A stretch of 64,000 nt of DNA from Thermosporothrix hazakensis (GTDB taxonomy: Bacteria > Chloroflexota > Ktedonobacteria > Ktedonobacterales > Ktedonobacteraceae): contig NZ_QKUF01000001.1 of NCBI RefSeq assembly GCF_003253565.1, positions 1,164,744 through 1,228,743 on the forward strand, given 5' to 3'. Shown piece by piece: positions 27,602 to 35,880 of the stretch; position 1 is the stretch's first letter; each line of letters begins with the position of its first letter. Made by a program: the position numbers and the translations under genes. The notes below the pieces were generated by a model that searched no databases, had not been told where the DNA came from, and saw only the letters and a list, made by a program, of their open reading frames with translations.

Positions 27602-27624
27602 AACTGACAACTGACAAAACTGAC
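27602..27624. repeat. Three AACTGAC direct repeats upstream of receptor kinase 1
   Basis: AACTGAC occurs at 27602-27608, 27609-27615 and 27618-27624, about 45-65 bp before the kinase 1 start (on its strand, GTCAGTT three times). The spacing and position suggest a regulator binding site; no regulator is known. Confidence 0.45.
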
Positions 27625-27784
27625 AGTCCGAACACCACACCGATGACCGCTTCCACAAATACAACAACAGAGACACGCTCACTCATAGAAAATACAGAAC
27701 CAACGGTTCGGACTGCTCATAGGGGAGACAGCGCCCTCATCTGCCGTTGTTCCCCTTTCGGGACCCTGACTTCTCTGTCACACA

Positions 27785-30439
27785 CTACAAGAAGTATGTC
27801 CCGATAATCTTTGGCTCCATCTGAATATGACCATTATCATCAACCCGTAGGATTACAATTGCCTTATTCAGCGGGTCTCCATCCGCGCCGAAAGAGATCT
27901 GACCGCTGATTCCCTGAAATGCATTTGCGCCATTTATCTTTCTCAGGCCCACCTGTAGTGCTTCAGGCGTTACCTTCTCCTTACCGTCCTTCAACACGTT
28001 AGCGCATCCAAGGAGCAGCGCGGTCATCGCATCATACGAGAGAATGACGTCATTGTTCGCCCTCGTATATCCATAGGCAGGGGCATGCGCTCCGCCGGGA
28101 TTAAAAGCCGCCGCATAATGACTGAAGAAAGCAGGTCGCGGACGTCCTTTCGCCAGAATATCCCACTCGTCGGGATAGGCCAGCGACGTAAAACGCAACC
28201 GGTGAAAATTGGCCCGGGCACTGCTCTGAAAGCCATTTAGCTCATAGAGTGTATCGCCTCCCATGACCGGCATTTCTCCCGGAGGCAGGTTCACCAGCAG
28301 GGTACTGACATCTCCCGAATACCCGGCAAAGTAGATCATATCAGGATTGGGCTTCATTGCCTGCTCCATCGCCTCAGAGATCGTCTCAGCTTTATGAATG
28401 GTATAGTTGACGGTTGTCACAATAGTGCCACCAAGCCGCTGAAACTCCTGCGCGAAATCGCTGGCAAGGCTCTGGCTGTACGGATCATTCTTATCCTGAA
28501 AGAGCGCAACCTTTTTCACGCCAAGTGTCTTGCGGGCATACATCGCGCCAGCCTTCCCCTGAACAGAGCTTGGTGGCGCAATCCGGAAGAAATAGGGTGA
28601 GATTCCGGTCAGATCATCGCTGGTGGCTGTCTGCGAGACCATAGGAAGCCTGACCTCTTTGAGTAATCGCGCCGCTTCCAGCGCTCGTCCGCTTAAAGGC
28701 CAGCCCATCACCCCGACGATCGTCGGGTCCTGCTTCATCTGCTCCTTGATCCGCTGAACCACCTTTGTTACGTAGCTGTTCTGGCTACCGCTGCTGGCAA
28801 TCAGCAATTTCACCAGCACACCACCCTTCAGCTTTGCGCCATCATTAAACTCTTTCTGGGCGACGTACGCTCCCTGAAGATCATCGCGTCCCACTCCGAC
28901 CTCATCATCAGAGCCGGAAAGCATGGTACCAACAACGATTGTCACATGTGGCGCATTTCCAACTCGCTGGTTCTCCAGATAAATCAGGGTTTCCGCGTCG
29001 GACGTGTCCTGAGAGGATGCCTGCTTCCAGAGCGAAATAGCTGCCGAAACATCGCCTTTCTGGAAACGCTCCGCTCCCTGCTCCTTCACCACACCGCCGC
29101 TTCGCTTGACATCGAACGCAACGCTCCCATCGCTCAGGCCGATCTTCTCGCCATTGATCATCTCGAACCCGATACCGTGGCTCTCCGCAGTCTCCAGTTT
29201 CTGCCCGGAATCCGGGCTGATAAAAGAAAAGATGCCAAAAATACTCACGCCTAAGAGCGCCAGAAGCAGCAGGCCAATCAGCAACAGCAGGCCTGTATTC
29301 ACACGCCTCTTCTTCGTCGGCAGCGCTCCTATAGGAGGCAGCAACGGCGGCTGATCTGTGGGCGGCGGAGGTGGGGCAAAACTGGCATTCGCCACCTGTT
29401 CTCTGCGCTGGACCGAAAGCGTTGCTCCCCCCCTCGGGCCACCCACTTCTGCGGTTGTGACAATATGACCAGCAGGGAGAACATCAACTTCAGGGATGTC
29501 GCGCACCACGCCAAAGCGAACCCGTAAAATCGTATCGATCTCCTGTTTCATGGCCGCGGCGCTCTGGTACCGCTGCTCTTTATCTCGCAACAGTGCTCGC
29601 TCCAATACCTGCTCAAGCTCAGGCGAGAGCTGCGGATTGAGTGACCGCACCGAAGGATAAAGAAAAGGAGGATAATTGCGAGGATCCCGGTTGGTCAGCA
29701 CATGGTGCATGGTCGCAGCCAGCGCATACAGATCAGAACGCGGATCAGCTTCTCCCTGATAAAGTTCCGGCGGTGCATAGCCGGCAGTGCCAAAACGTTC
29801 GGTTCGCTTACGGCGCTCATGTTTATTCTGTTCCGCCCGGGCAATACCGAAATCGACCAGATGCACTCCCTGCTCATCGTCACTGAGAATGATATTGGCG
29901 GGCTTGATATCACGATGGATCAGGGGGGTTGGCAACCGGGCCAGGTAGGCCAGCAGATCCAGAATATCGGATACATAGAGCAGGACATCTCGCTCTTGCA
30001 GTGGATGTCGCAGGGTTTGCAGGCGCTCCTCAAGCGTTTCGCCCTCAATAAACTCCTGCGCCATGAAATAACGCATCCCCTCCTGAAAGTGATCGGTAAC
30101 CCCTGGCATCAGCGGATGATCGACATGCGCAAGGAGTGCCACCTCTTGTTTGAAGTGCTTCACTTCTTCCTGCCATTCGGCCACATCCGCCTCATTGGAG
30201 AGCAGCTCTTTAATCACCACCTGTTTGTCAAGCCGCACGTCGATTGCAAGCAGCGCCGAGCCAGCGCCTCCATCGCCGAGCACTTTTTTAATACTATATC
30301 TGCCCCCTTGCAGGCGCGTTCCCGGAGTCAGGGCCCCCGTAGAAGAGGAAACGCGCCTCTCCTGCCCGATATGCCTCCCGCAACGGCCACAAAAGCGGCT
30401 ACCATCTCGCATAGGTGCATTACAATAAGGACATACCAT
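27785..30439 (-). CDS. Zinc-ribbon Ser/Thr kinase with extracellular LivJ-like ligand-binding domain (receptor kinase 2)
   Basis: An 884-aa paralogue of the downstream kinase with the same order of parts: zinc ribbon (MVCPYC...RFCGRCG), kinase with GDGGAGSA, VVIKEL, LIHRDIKPANII and DFG, a Pro-rich linker, one membrane helix (about 395-420), the GLSDGSVAFD segment, and a type I binding-protein domain. The glycine loop reads GDGGAG instead of GEGGMG; other catalytic residues are intact. ATG 30439 is preferred over the in-frame TTG 30466, as the protein then starts directly at the zinc ribbon. The 226-bp gap to the next kinase has no clear terminator, and each gene may have its own promoter. 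Confidence 0.88.
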   Translation of the reverse strand: MVCPYCNAPMRDGSRFCGRCGRHIGQERRVSSSTGALTPGTRLQGGRYSIKKVLGDGGAGSALLAIDVRLDKQVVIKELLSNEADVAEWQEEVKHFKQEVALLAHVDHPLMPGVTDHFQEGMRYFMAQEFIEGETLEERLQTLRHPLQERDVLLYVSDILDLLAYLARLPTPLIHRDIKPANIILSDDEQGVHLVDFGIARAEQNKHERRKRTERFGTAGYAPPELYQGEADPRSDLYALAATMHHVLTNRDPRNYPPFLYPSVRSLNPQLSPELEQVLERALLRDKEQRYQSAAAMKQEIDTILRVRFGVVRDIPEVDVLPAGHIVTTAEVGGPRGGATLSVQRREQVANASFAPPPPPTDQPPLLPPIGALPTKKRRVNTGLLLLIGLLLLALLGVSIFGIFSFISPDSGQKLETAESHGIGFEMINGEKIGLSDGSVAFDVKRSGGVVKEQGAERFQKGDVSAAISLWKQASSQDTSDAETLIYLENQRVGNAPHVTIVVGTMLSGSDDEVGVGRDDLQGAYVAQKEFNDGAKLKGGVLVKLLIASSGSQNSYVTKVVQRIKEQMKQDPTIVGVMGWPLSGRALEAARLLKEVRLPMVSQTATSDDLTGISPYFFRIAPPSSVQGKAGAMYARKTLGVKKVALFQDKNDPYSQSLASDFAQEFQRLGGTIVTTVNYTIHKAETISEAMEQAMKPNPDMIYFAGYSGDVSTLLVNLPPGEMPVMGGDTLYELNGFQSSARANFHRLRFTSLAYPDEWDILAKGRPRPAFFSHYAAAFNPGGAHAPAYGYTRANNDVILSYDAMTALLLGCANVLKDGKEKVTPEALQVGLRKINGANAFQGISGQISFGADGDPLNKAIVILRVDDNGHIQMEPKIIGTYFL

Positions 30440-30500
30440 CGTTTCAGCCTGCCTTCTAAGACGCAAATAGAGCCCACATCTCTATAGACGTTTCCAGCTC

Positions 30501-30529
30501 ATTATACTTGTTTACCTGATATCCGTCGA
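30501..30529 (-). promoter_or_regulatory. Promoter of receptor kinase 2
   Basis: On the minus strand, TCGACG (30529-30524), 17 bp, a perfect TATAAT (30506-30501). The leader is about 55 nt. Confidence 0.55.
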
Positions 30530-30711
30530 GAACCAGCAGATGTTCTTTCCCTTCGCTCATAAACAGGCTCGAATAGTGATAGACTGGCCCTTTATAGATT
30601 ACGTATTTGCATACAAAAAGTTCAACAAAAGGGGGAAAGTAATGTTTATCTAAATGGACGAAAAATGGCGGGGAGAATCAAAATCCGCCGTTTGGGAAGA
30701 GAAAGGCAGAC

Positions 30712-30749
30712 AAAAAAAAGCAGGACACCGGGAACGAAAACTCCCGGTG
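30712..30749 (-). terminator. Terminator of the two-gene hypothetical operon
   Basis: CACCGGGA pairs with TCCCGGTG (30726-30733 and 30742-30749). On the minus strand a run of eight T follows after 6 nt. It lies just downstream of the stop at 30761. Confidence 0.85.
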
Positions 30750-30760
30750 CCTTTTCCGCT

Positions 30761-31213
30761 CTACAGATGTGGACAGCGCAACGAAATGATTCCCGGAGCA
30801 AAGTGGTTTGCTTTCTGGAGGTATTCCGGCTCGTTCGCTTCTATCATCAGTTTATGCATCAAAACAACATCGCCATCCGGGAGAGGCTCCGCCGGTTGCA
30901 AACAGAGTTCCATCACCGCACTCCCCCGCTCGTACACCTTGACCAGACCACCAGAGCCGGGAATTCGATAAATCCTGTCGGCGCTCGAAGGACTGGCAAC
31001 TTCGAGATATCCATACTTCATCAACTGTTGATATTGTTCGTCGGTCAACATCTCCTGCAAGAGCGCCCTGGCCCGATTCTCAGCCGAGAAGTGTTCACTG
31101 ACACTCTCACGAAAACGTCCGACACGCCCTTCTGGCGCTTGTGACAGGTAATAGATCGCGAGCAGGAGAAACAACAGCCATATGCCCAGAAACAAACTCA
31201 GCGTTTCTAACAT
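30761..31213 (-). CDS. Conserved hypothetical protein with one N-terminal membrane helix
   Basis: A 150-aa protein. Residues 1-22 form a membrane helix (LSLFLGIWLLFLLLAIYY). The soluble part ends in a domain around LMKYGYLEVASPSSADRIYRIPG with VMELCLQPAEPLPDGDVVLMHKLMIEANE. I have the impression that such a domain is widespread in uncharacterised bacterial proteins, but I cannot name it. ATG 31213 follows GAGGAG; the in-frame GTG at 31231 overlaps the upstream gene's stop and that ribosome binding site, so it is rejected. Co-transcribed 14 bp behind the 80-aa gene. Confidence 0.7.
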   Translation of the reverse strand: MLETLSLFLGIWLLFLLLAIYYLSQAPEGRVGRFRESVSEHFSAENRARALLQEMLTDEQYQQLMKYGYLEVASPSSADRIYRIPGSGGLVKVYERGSAVMELCLQPAEPLPDGDVVLMHKLMIEANEPEYLQKANHFAPGIISLRCPHL

Positions 31214-31227
31214 AGCTGTATCGCTCC

Positions 31228-31470
31228 TCACCCACCTACAACACGCGGTACAATAACTATCTGCTCGGCAGTACGATCAAACTTATCGATGCGCTCGGTA
31301 GGGCCGGGACTGACTCTAAATGCCGTTGCTCCGCGCATACGAGCCTCTTGAAAGATACGCTCTGCCTCTCTCACTGCGGCCTGAGCCTCAGGATCATTTG
31401 CATCGGCTTTCTTCGGGTCCCATGTAATTCGATCGTCTCCCCGACGGGACATAATACGTAGCATTCCCAC
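31228..31470 (-). CDS. Small hypothetical protein, 80 aa
   Basis: A soluble, charged protein with an arginine-rich start (RIMSRRGDDRITWDP), an alanine/glutamate helix (AQAAVREAERIFQEARMRGATAFRV) and a C-terminal strand (AEQIVIVPRVVGG). The GTG at 31470 is chosen because AAGGAG lies 7 nt upstream; the ATG two codons later would be 13 nt away. It is the first gene of an operon with the membrane-helix protein and has its own near-consensus promoter. The function is unknown; the constant pairing suggests the two work together. Confidence 0.65.
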   Translation of the reverse strand: MGMLRIMSRRGDDRITWDPKKADANDPEAQAAVREAERIFQEARMRGATAFRVSPGPTERIDKFDRTAEQIVIVPRVVGG

Positions 31471-31564
31471 GGTCCGTCTCCTTCTCTTTACATGCGTGAC
31501 TACTACCGTGCTCTTCCCGGCTTCCTGGTTTTGACTACACCAAGAAACACTATGAGATATTTTG

Positions 31565-31593
31565 AGAATAGCATGCGTTTAAAAGTGCGTCAA
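31565..31593 (-). promoter_or_regulatory. Promoter of the 80-aa/150-aa operon
   Basis: On the minus strand, TTGACG (31593-31588), 17 bp, TATTCT (31570-31565), with TGC before the -10. About 95 nt upstream of the start. Confidence 0.6.
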
Positions 31594-31651
31594 GGGTTTC
31601 TCCTAGAATCTTACACGTACCAGACAAACATTTGGGTGCAGTACGCTTCTC

Positions 31652-32857
31652 TTATGCTGAAAGCAGTCCTGGAAAGAAGCAAGTGAAGAGGCTCCCTTTG
31701 CCGGTCTCACTCTCAACCTCAACTCGCCCCCCATGTGCCTCGACGATCGCTCTGACCGCTGCCAATCCCATTCCCTGGCTGTGACGGTGACCCTCGGGAC
31801 GACGAATCTGGTAGCCGCGTTCAAAGATACGTTCCCGGTGGCGCGGCTCAATCCCTCTCCCGGTATCCTGCACCTGAAGTAGCAACAGCGATGCATCCCG
31901 CTCGTCTGGCGTGGCGCGAATCCAGATCTTTCCTCCCGGCTCGGTATTATCAATCGCGTTACGCACAAGGTTTCGCACCACCTGCTGGAGCCGCAACTGA
32001 TCGGCATAGAGACGGGGCAACGTTGGTGGCACCGCTATCTGTATTTGAAGCGAGCGGTCCTTCGCGTCCAGCTCCAACTGCTCGACTGCATCAAGCACGA
32101 CTTCGGCGACATCCAGCAGCGAGCGATACAGTTGCAGCCGCCCATTATCCAGACGCGCCAGCAGCAGCGTATCTTCGATCATTGCATAGAGGTTCTCGCT
32201 GCTGGCCCTCGCTCGTTGCACAAATTCAACCTGCTCCCCTTGCAACGGTCCCGCAGACCCGGCCAGCAAGAGTTCAAGATAGCCATTAATTGTGTTCAGG
32301 GGCGCACGCAGCTCATGCCCAAAATGAGAAATAAGATGATGTCGTTCTTCCTGTTGTAGGCGCACGGTGTCAAGGTTTTCCAGCAAGGAAGACAGCAGCG
32401 GGATCGCATGCCGCAGTGTCTGAATCTCTTCGCGGCGAAAATCTCGGTGTCGTCTGAGTGAGAGAATGCCATAAAGCTTCCCGCGGACGCTCAACGGAGC
32501 CGCCAGTTGGGCAGACAAACCCACACGTTCATGTACCAGAGGGGGCCGCGCATGCAGTATATGAGCAACACCAGGATCTCGCTCTTGCAGCTCTGCCGCA
32601 GTGTGACGCTCTCCTTCCACGGTCAGACATCCGGCTTCAGTGCGCCACTGCCAGAGGCGCAGTTCATCCGGCTCTAAGGAGCGATAGAGGTACAGGTCCA
32701 GTTGCTCGCTCTCGATCAAGCGCCCGATCTCGGCCAGCGTGGCGCGATACAGTACAGTCGGCTCACCCTGCGCAATCATCCACTGTGAGAGCTGTACAAA
32801 GAGCTCAAGCTGCGTTGTGGGCTGCGATGGGCAGGAAAAAGAATCTACCTTCTTCAT
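31652..32857 (-). CDS. Soluble GAF-type sensor histidine kinase
   Basis: A 401-aa kinase without membrane helices. Residues 15-165 are a GAF-like sensor (QLSAQLAAPLSVRGKLYGILSLRR). The phosphoacceptor helix is HFGHELRAPLNTINGYLELL, and the ATP-binding domain has VVRNLVRNAIDNTEPGG (N box), DTGRGIEP (G1) and GMGLAAVRAIVEAHGG (G2). All key residues are present. The ATG at 32857 has GAGG eight bases upstream; a TTG two codons earlier is possible. It lies 82 bp downstream of a membrane histidine kinase and has no response regulator of its own nearby, so it may feed the same regulator or another. Confidence 0.88.
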   Translation of the reverse strand: MKKVDSFSCPSQPTTQLELFVQLSQWMIAQGEPTVLYRATLAEIGRLIESEQLDLYLYRSLEPDELRLWQWRTEAGCLTVEGERHTAAELQERDPGVAHILHARPPLVHERVGLSAQLAAPLSVRGKLYGILSLRRHRDFRREEIQTLRHAIPLLSSLLENLDTVRLQQEERHHLISHFGHELRAPLNTINGYLELLLAGSAGPLQGEQVEFVQRARASSENLYAMIEDTLLLARLDNGRLQLYRSLLDVAEVVLDAVEQLELDAKDRSLQIQIAVPPTLPRLYADQLRLQQVVRNLVRNAIDNTEPGGKIWIRATPDERDASLLLLQVQDTGRGIEPRHRERIFERGYQIRRPEGHRHSQGMGLAAVRAIVEAHGGRVEVESETGKGSLFTCFFPGLLSA

Positions 32858-32939
32858 TATCAAGACCTCTTCAACTACACCTAATCTGACTGTACAGGGG
32901 CGGATTTTAGCGGCTGTTTGTGTCAGAGTATATCATATA

Positions 32940-34616
32940 TTATATTTCCGCATGGCGCAAACGTTCTTCAGCTTTTTCCTGTTGTTTTCCCTCTGAATCA
33001 CGGAGTGGCAACGTAAAGCTGATTCGTGCGCCACCCTGTGGTCTATTCTCGGCAGAGACACGCCCCCCATGCGCCTCAATAATGGCCTTCACAATCGCCA
33101 ATCCCAGCCCACTTCCGGCCTTCTTGCCAGCCTGCGAGCTCCGTGCACTATCAGCACGATAAAAGCGCTCAAAGACCCTGGTCAACGCCTCCTCAGGAAT
33201 TCCCTGCCCGGTATCGGTGACGCTGAGTCGCAGATAGTTGCCCTCGCGCTCCGCAGAAACGGTCACTGTGCCACCGGATGGCGTATGACTCAGCGCGTTC
33301 TCGCAAAGGTTGGAAAAGACACGAAAGAGCATATCACGATCGGCTTGAACGGGTGCCAGATGATACGGAACAGCGTTGATCGGCTCAAGGTTCGTCCGCT
33401 CGAATTCGGGTGTCAACACCGCGAACACCTCATCAACCAGCGCAGCCAATCGGACCGGGACATAGCGTGGGTGCAGGGCTCCCTCTTCTACCTTTGCAAT
33501 CATATGGATATCCTGTACCAGCCGCCTCAGGCGCAGCGTCTCGCGCACGATAATCTGGCCTGTCGCCTCATAATCCTCGCGGCTCTGATTCACACCATCA
33601 ATCAGCGCCTCACCAAGTCCGGTAATAGCTGTTAAGGGAGTTGCCAGATCATGGGTGATATTCATAATCAGCTCACGCCGCAGCACCTCCTGTCGGCGTA
33701 GCTCTTCTACATCGCGCCGCAACTGCGCCGACATTTCGTTAAAGGCATGAGCCAGCTCACCCAATTCGCCCCCCGCCCGCGTCACCACCTGCGCGTGATA
33801 TTCACCACCTGCCATTTGCCGGGCCGCCTTCGAGAGCTTCGCCAGCGGCCTGGTAATGGTCCGGGTAAAGAGGATCGCGATCACCGCCGCGATCACCGCG
33901 ATAATCAGCGAGGCAGTCAAGACCACACTTCCCACATTGACAATCAACTGCGGCATGCTTTCATCTATCGCGAAGCGTGTGGTGACAAAGAGCACACCAA
34001 GCACTTCACTCGTTCCGTCAGATCGGGTCAGGCGGATAGGTTGCGCCATAAAAGGCTGAGGTAACCAGCTCGGCCCAAAAGTGCCCGCGACCTCCTCACC
34101 CATCTGTGCTTGCTGGATCGCACCGCGCAAGAGGGTGAAATCCATCTTCTCTTTTTCGCGCCCGGAGGCCGCAATCAGCTTATCTAAAAATTGCGCTACA
34201 GTCGGCGAGAATGGTGCTTTCCAGGATTTGCCTCCATGCTGTTCATCACATTCAAGGTCCGGGGTAGGATAGACCAGGGTGTTTGCAGGAGAAATAACAG
34301 CCATCACGTAGGATTGCTCGCCAAGCAGACTCTTTCTGGAGACGTTCGTCAATACCTGCATTACGGCCCGGCAGAGCATCGCTTTGCGCCACTCAGTCTT
34401 TTTGTTTCCATTCATATGGCGATAGATCAGGCTGATCTCCTGTACCCTGCTCTCTGTCAGATCCTCCACTCGATGATTCTGTTCACTGACGTAAAAATGG
34501 GTCAGCGCTACCAGGGCCGAAACAGCCATTGCGCTCATCGCAAACAGTGAGACAAAGACAGTGACCAGAGCGAATCGCCAATGAAGGCGTTCCCACCAGC
34601 GCGGTTTCTTTTGCAT
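32940..34616 (-). CDS. Membrane sensor histidine kinase with HAMP domain
   Basis: A 558-aa sensor kinase. One membrane helix lies near residues 15-38, then an external sensor of about 190 residues, a second helix (VLTASLIIAVIAAVIAILF), a HAMP domain and the phosphoacceptor segment MNITHDLATPLTAITGLGEAL. The ATPase domain has FSNLCENALSHTPSGG, DTGQGIPEEALTRVFERF and GSGLGLAIVKAIIEAHGG. ATG 34616 is chosen (AGAGG 9 nt upstream); upstream in-frame starts would overlap the regulator gene or lack a ribosome binding site. Encoded 25 bp behind the response regulator, its obvious partner. Confidence 0.92.
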   Translation of the reverse strand: MQKKPRWWERLHWRFALVTVFVSLFAMSAMAVSALVALTHFYVSEQNHRVEDLTESRVQEISLIYRHMNGNKKTEWRKAMLCRAVMQVLTNVSRKSLLGEQSYVMAVISPANTLVYPTPDLECDEQHGGKSWKAPFSPTVAQFLDKLIAASGREKEKMDFTLLRGAIQQAQMGEEVAGTFGPSWLPQPFMAQPIRLTRSDGTSEVLGVLFVTTRFAIDESMPQLIVNVGSVVLTASLIIAVIAAVIAILFTRTITRPLAKLSKAARQMAGGEYHAQVVTRAGGELGELAHAFNEMSAQLRRDVEELRRQEVLRRELIMNITHDLATPLTAITGLGEALIDGVNQSREDYEATGQIIVRETLRLRRLVQDIHMIAKVEEGALHPRYVPVRLAALVDEVFAVLTPEFERTNLEPINAVPYHLAPVQADRDMLFRVFSNLCENALSHTPSGGTVTVSAEREGNYLRLSVTDTGQGIPEEALTRVFERFYRADSARSSQAGKKAGSGLGLAIVKAIIEAHGGRVSAENRPQGGARISFTLPLRDSEGKQQEKAEERLRHAEI

Positions 34617-34641
34617 AGCCCGCATCCTCTTCTCTCTGCAT

Positions 34642-35370
34642 TCAGGAAGCATGAATATCAAACCGATAGCCAACACGCCAGACCGTCTTGATATAGCGCA
34701 GACCGGAACTCCCCTCAATCTTTTTACGCAGGGCGCTCATATGGACATCGATAATGTGCCCATCCCCAAAATAGTCATATCCCCAGATGCGGTTCATCAA
34801 TATCTCACGAGTAAAGACACGATCAGGCGTCTGAGCCAGCAATGACAACAGGTCAAACTCGGTCGGAGTCAGAGCAACCTCTTTGCTGTTCACCTCAACC
34901 CGCCGGGCTGCCAGATCGATCGTCAGGCCAGGGAAACAGAGCAAACGGCGCTCGGTCTCAGGTGGGGCCTCGCCCCCGCTCTCCTGACTCGCCGTTCTGC
35001 GCAAAATGGCACGCACCCGGCTGACCAATTCACGCGGGCTGAACGGTTTCACAAGGTAGTCGTCCGCCCCCAGCTCTAACCCATTCACACGATCATCCTC
35101 CGACCCACGAGCCGTGAGCATGAGTATCGGCGTTTGAGCCCAGGCACGAATGCGCTTGCATACCTCAAAACCGTCAACAGCAGGAAGCATAATATCAAGA
35201 ATGACAAGATCGGGTTTCTCTCGGGCATGCAGCGCCAGTCCATCAGCTCCATCTGTGGCCACCAGCGTGATAAAACCGGCATCTTTCAGATAGAGATTGA
35301 GCAGGTGTACAATGCCCTCTTCATCTTCAATTATCAATATTTTCTGTGTCATGCTTGTGTGCGGCTCCAT
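34642..35370 (-). CDS. OmpR/PhoB-family response regulator
   Basis: A 242-aa two-domain regulator. The receiver has the acidic pair in IIEDE, phosphoacceptor Asp in LVILDIMLP, LTARG and the lysine in YLVKPFSPREL. A winged-helix DNA-binding domain follows, with LTPTEFDLLSLLAQTPDRVFTRE and RYIKTVWRVGYRF. It is the first gene of a regulator/kinase(/kinase) operon. ATG 35370 has AGGA 6 nt upstream; ATG 35352 would give the more usual MTQKILII start and is a fair alternative. The target genes are unknown. Confidence 0.93.
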   Translation of the reverse strand: MEPHTSMTQKILIIEDEEGIVHLLNLYLKDAGFITLVATDGADGLALHAREKPDLVILDIMLPAVDGFEVCKRIRAWAQTPILMLTARGSEDDRVNGLELGADDYLVKPFSPRELVSRVRAILRRTASQESGGEAPPETERRLLCFPGLTIDLAARRVEVNSKEVALTPTEFDLLSLLAQTPDRVFTREILMNRIWGYDYFGDGHIIDVHMSALRKKIEGSSGLRYIKTVWRVGYRFDIHAS

Positions 35371-35695
35371 CCCACATCCTGTTTATACCGTTGCATCTTT
35401 CCGTATCTTATCATAGCTCAGGGTGAATGGCATGGGCCGTTTCTGGTTCCAACGCGAAATCTTGAGAGTTTTTTAAAAGTTACCATACAGTTTCTTCATG
35501 TTTTCTCGGTACACTACAGGACAAGACAGAAGTATCTCCCATATCATTTACTCCTGTTCTATGCATTGCATTGCGCCCGAGAGAGTCCGGAGTCCCTTCC
35601 GGGCTCTCCTGCCCTCTTGGATGCGATGGAAGCGACGTCCTTTCCAAGAAAGAGACAAGCAACACTCGATACAAAAATGACCCTCCACGGTAGCC
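35371..35695. other. Divergent spacer, possibly carrying a short plus-strand transcript
   Basis: No protein gene is supported. A weak plus-strand promoter-like pair is TTGAGA (35462-35467) with ATACAG 17 bp later. A second hairpin, GAGAGTCCG with CGGGCTCTC, lies near 35580-35607. A strong plus-strand terminator at 35696-35731 has no gene before it. Confidence 0.4.
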
Positions 35696-35731
35696 AGCTT
35701 CCCGTTCAGGCTCGAGCGGGAAGCTTTTTTG
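35696..35731 (+). terminator. Orphan plus-strand terminator
   Basis: A perfect 9-bp stem, AGCTTCCCG (35696-35704) with CGGGAAGCT (35717-35725), followed by TTTTTT. It lies upstream of the gene at 35881, so it is either an attenuator or the end of a small RNA. Confidence 0.75.
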
Positions 35732-35880
35732 CGGCATAACACCGCTCGTATCGGTACCAGAAAGATCTTTTCTACTGCGGCCATAGTGTATAATGATGAT
35801 AAGTGATGTATACTGCACTTCTCTGCTGCAACCGGATTTGTACTTTCACATGTACGGCACGTCTCTCGAGGAGGTCTGTT

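Noticed and set aside
35580..35731. T-box leader
   Set aside because: The terminator and stems looked similar, but the conserved T-box sequence (GGGTGG-type with ACCGCG) is absent and the next gene is not amino-acid related.
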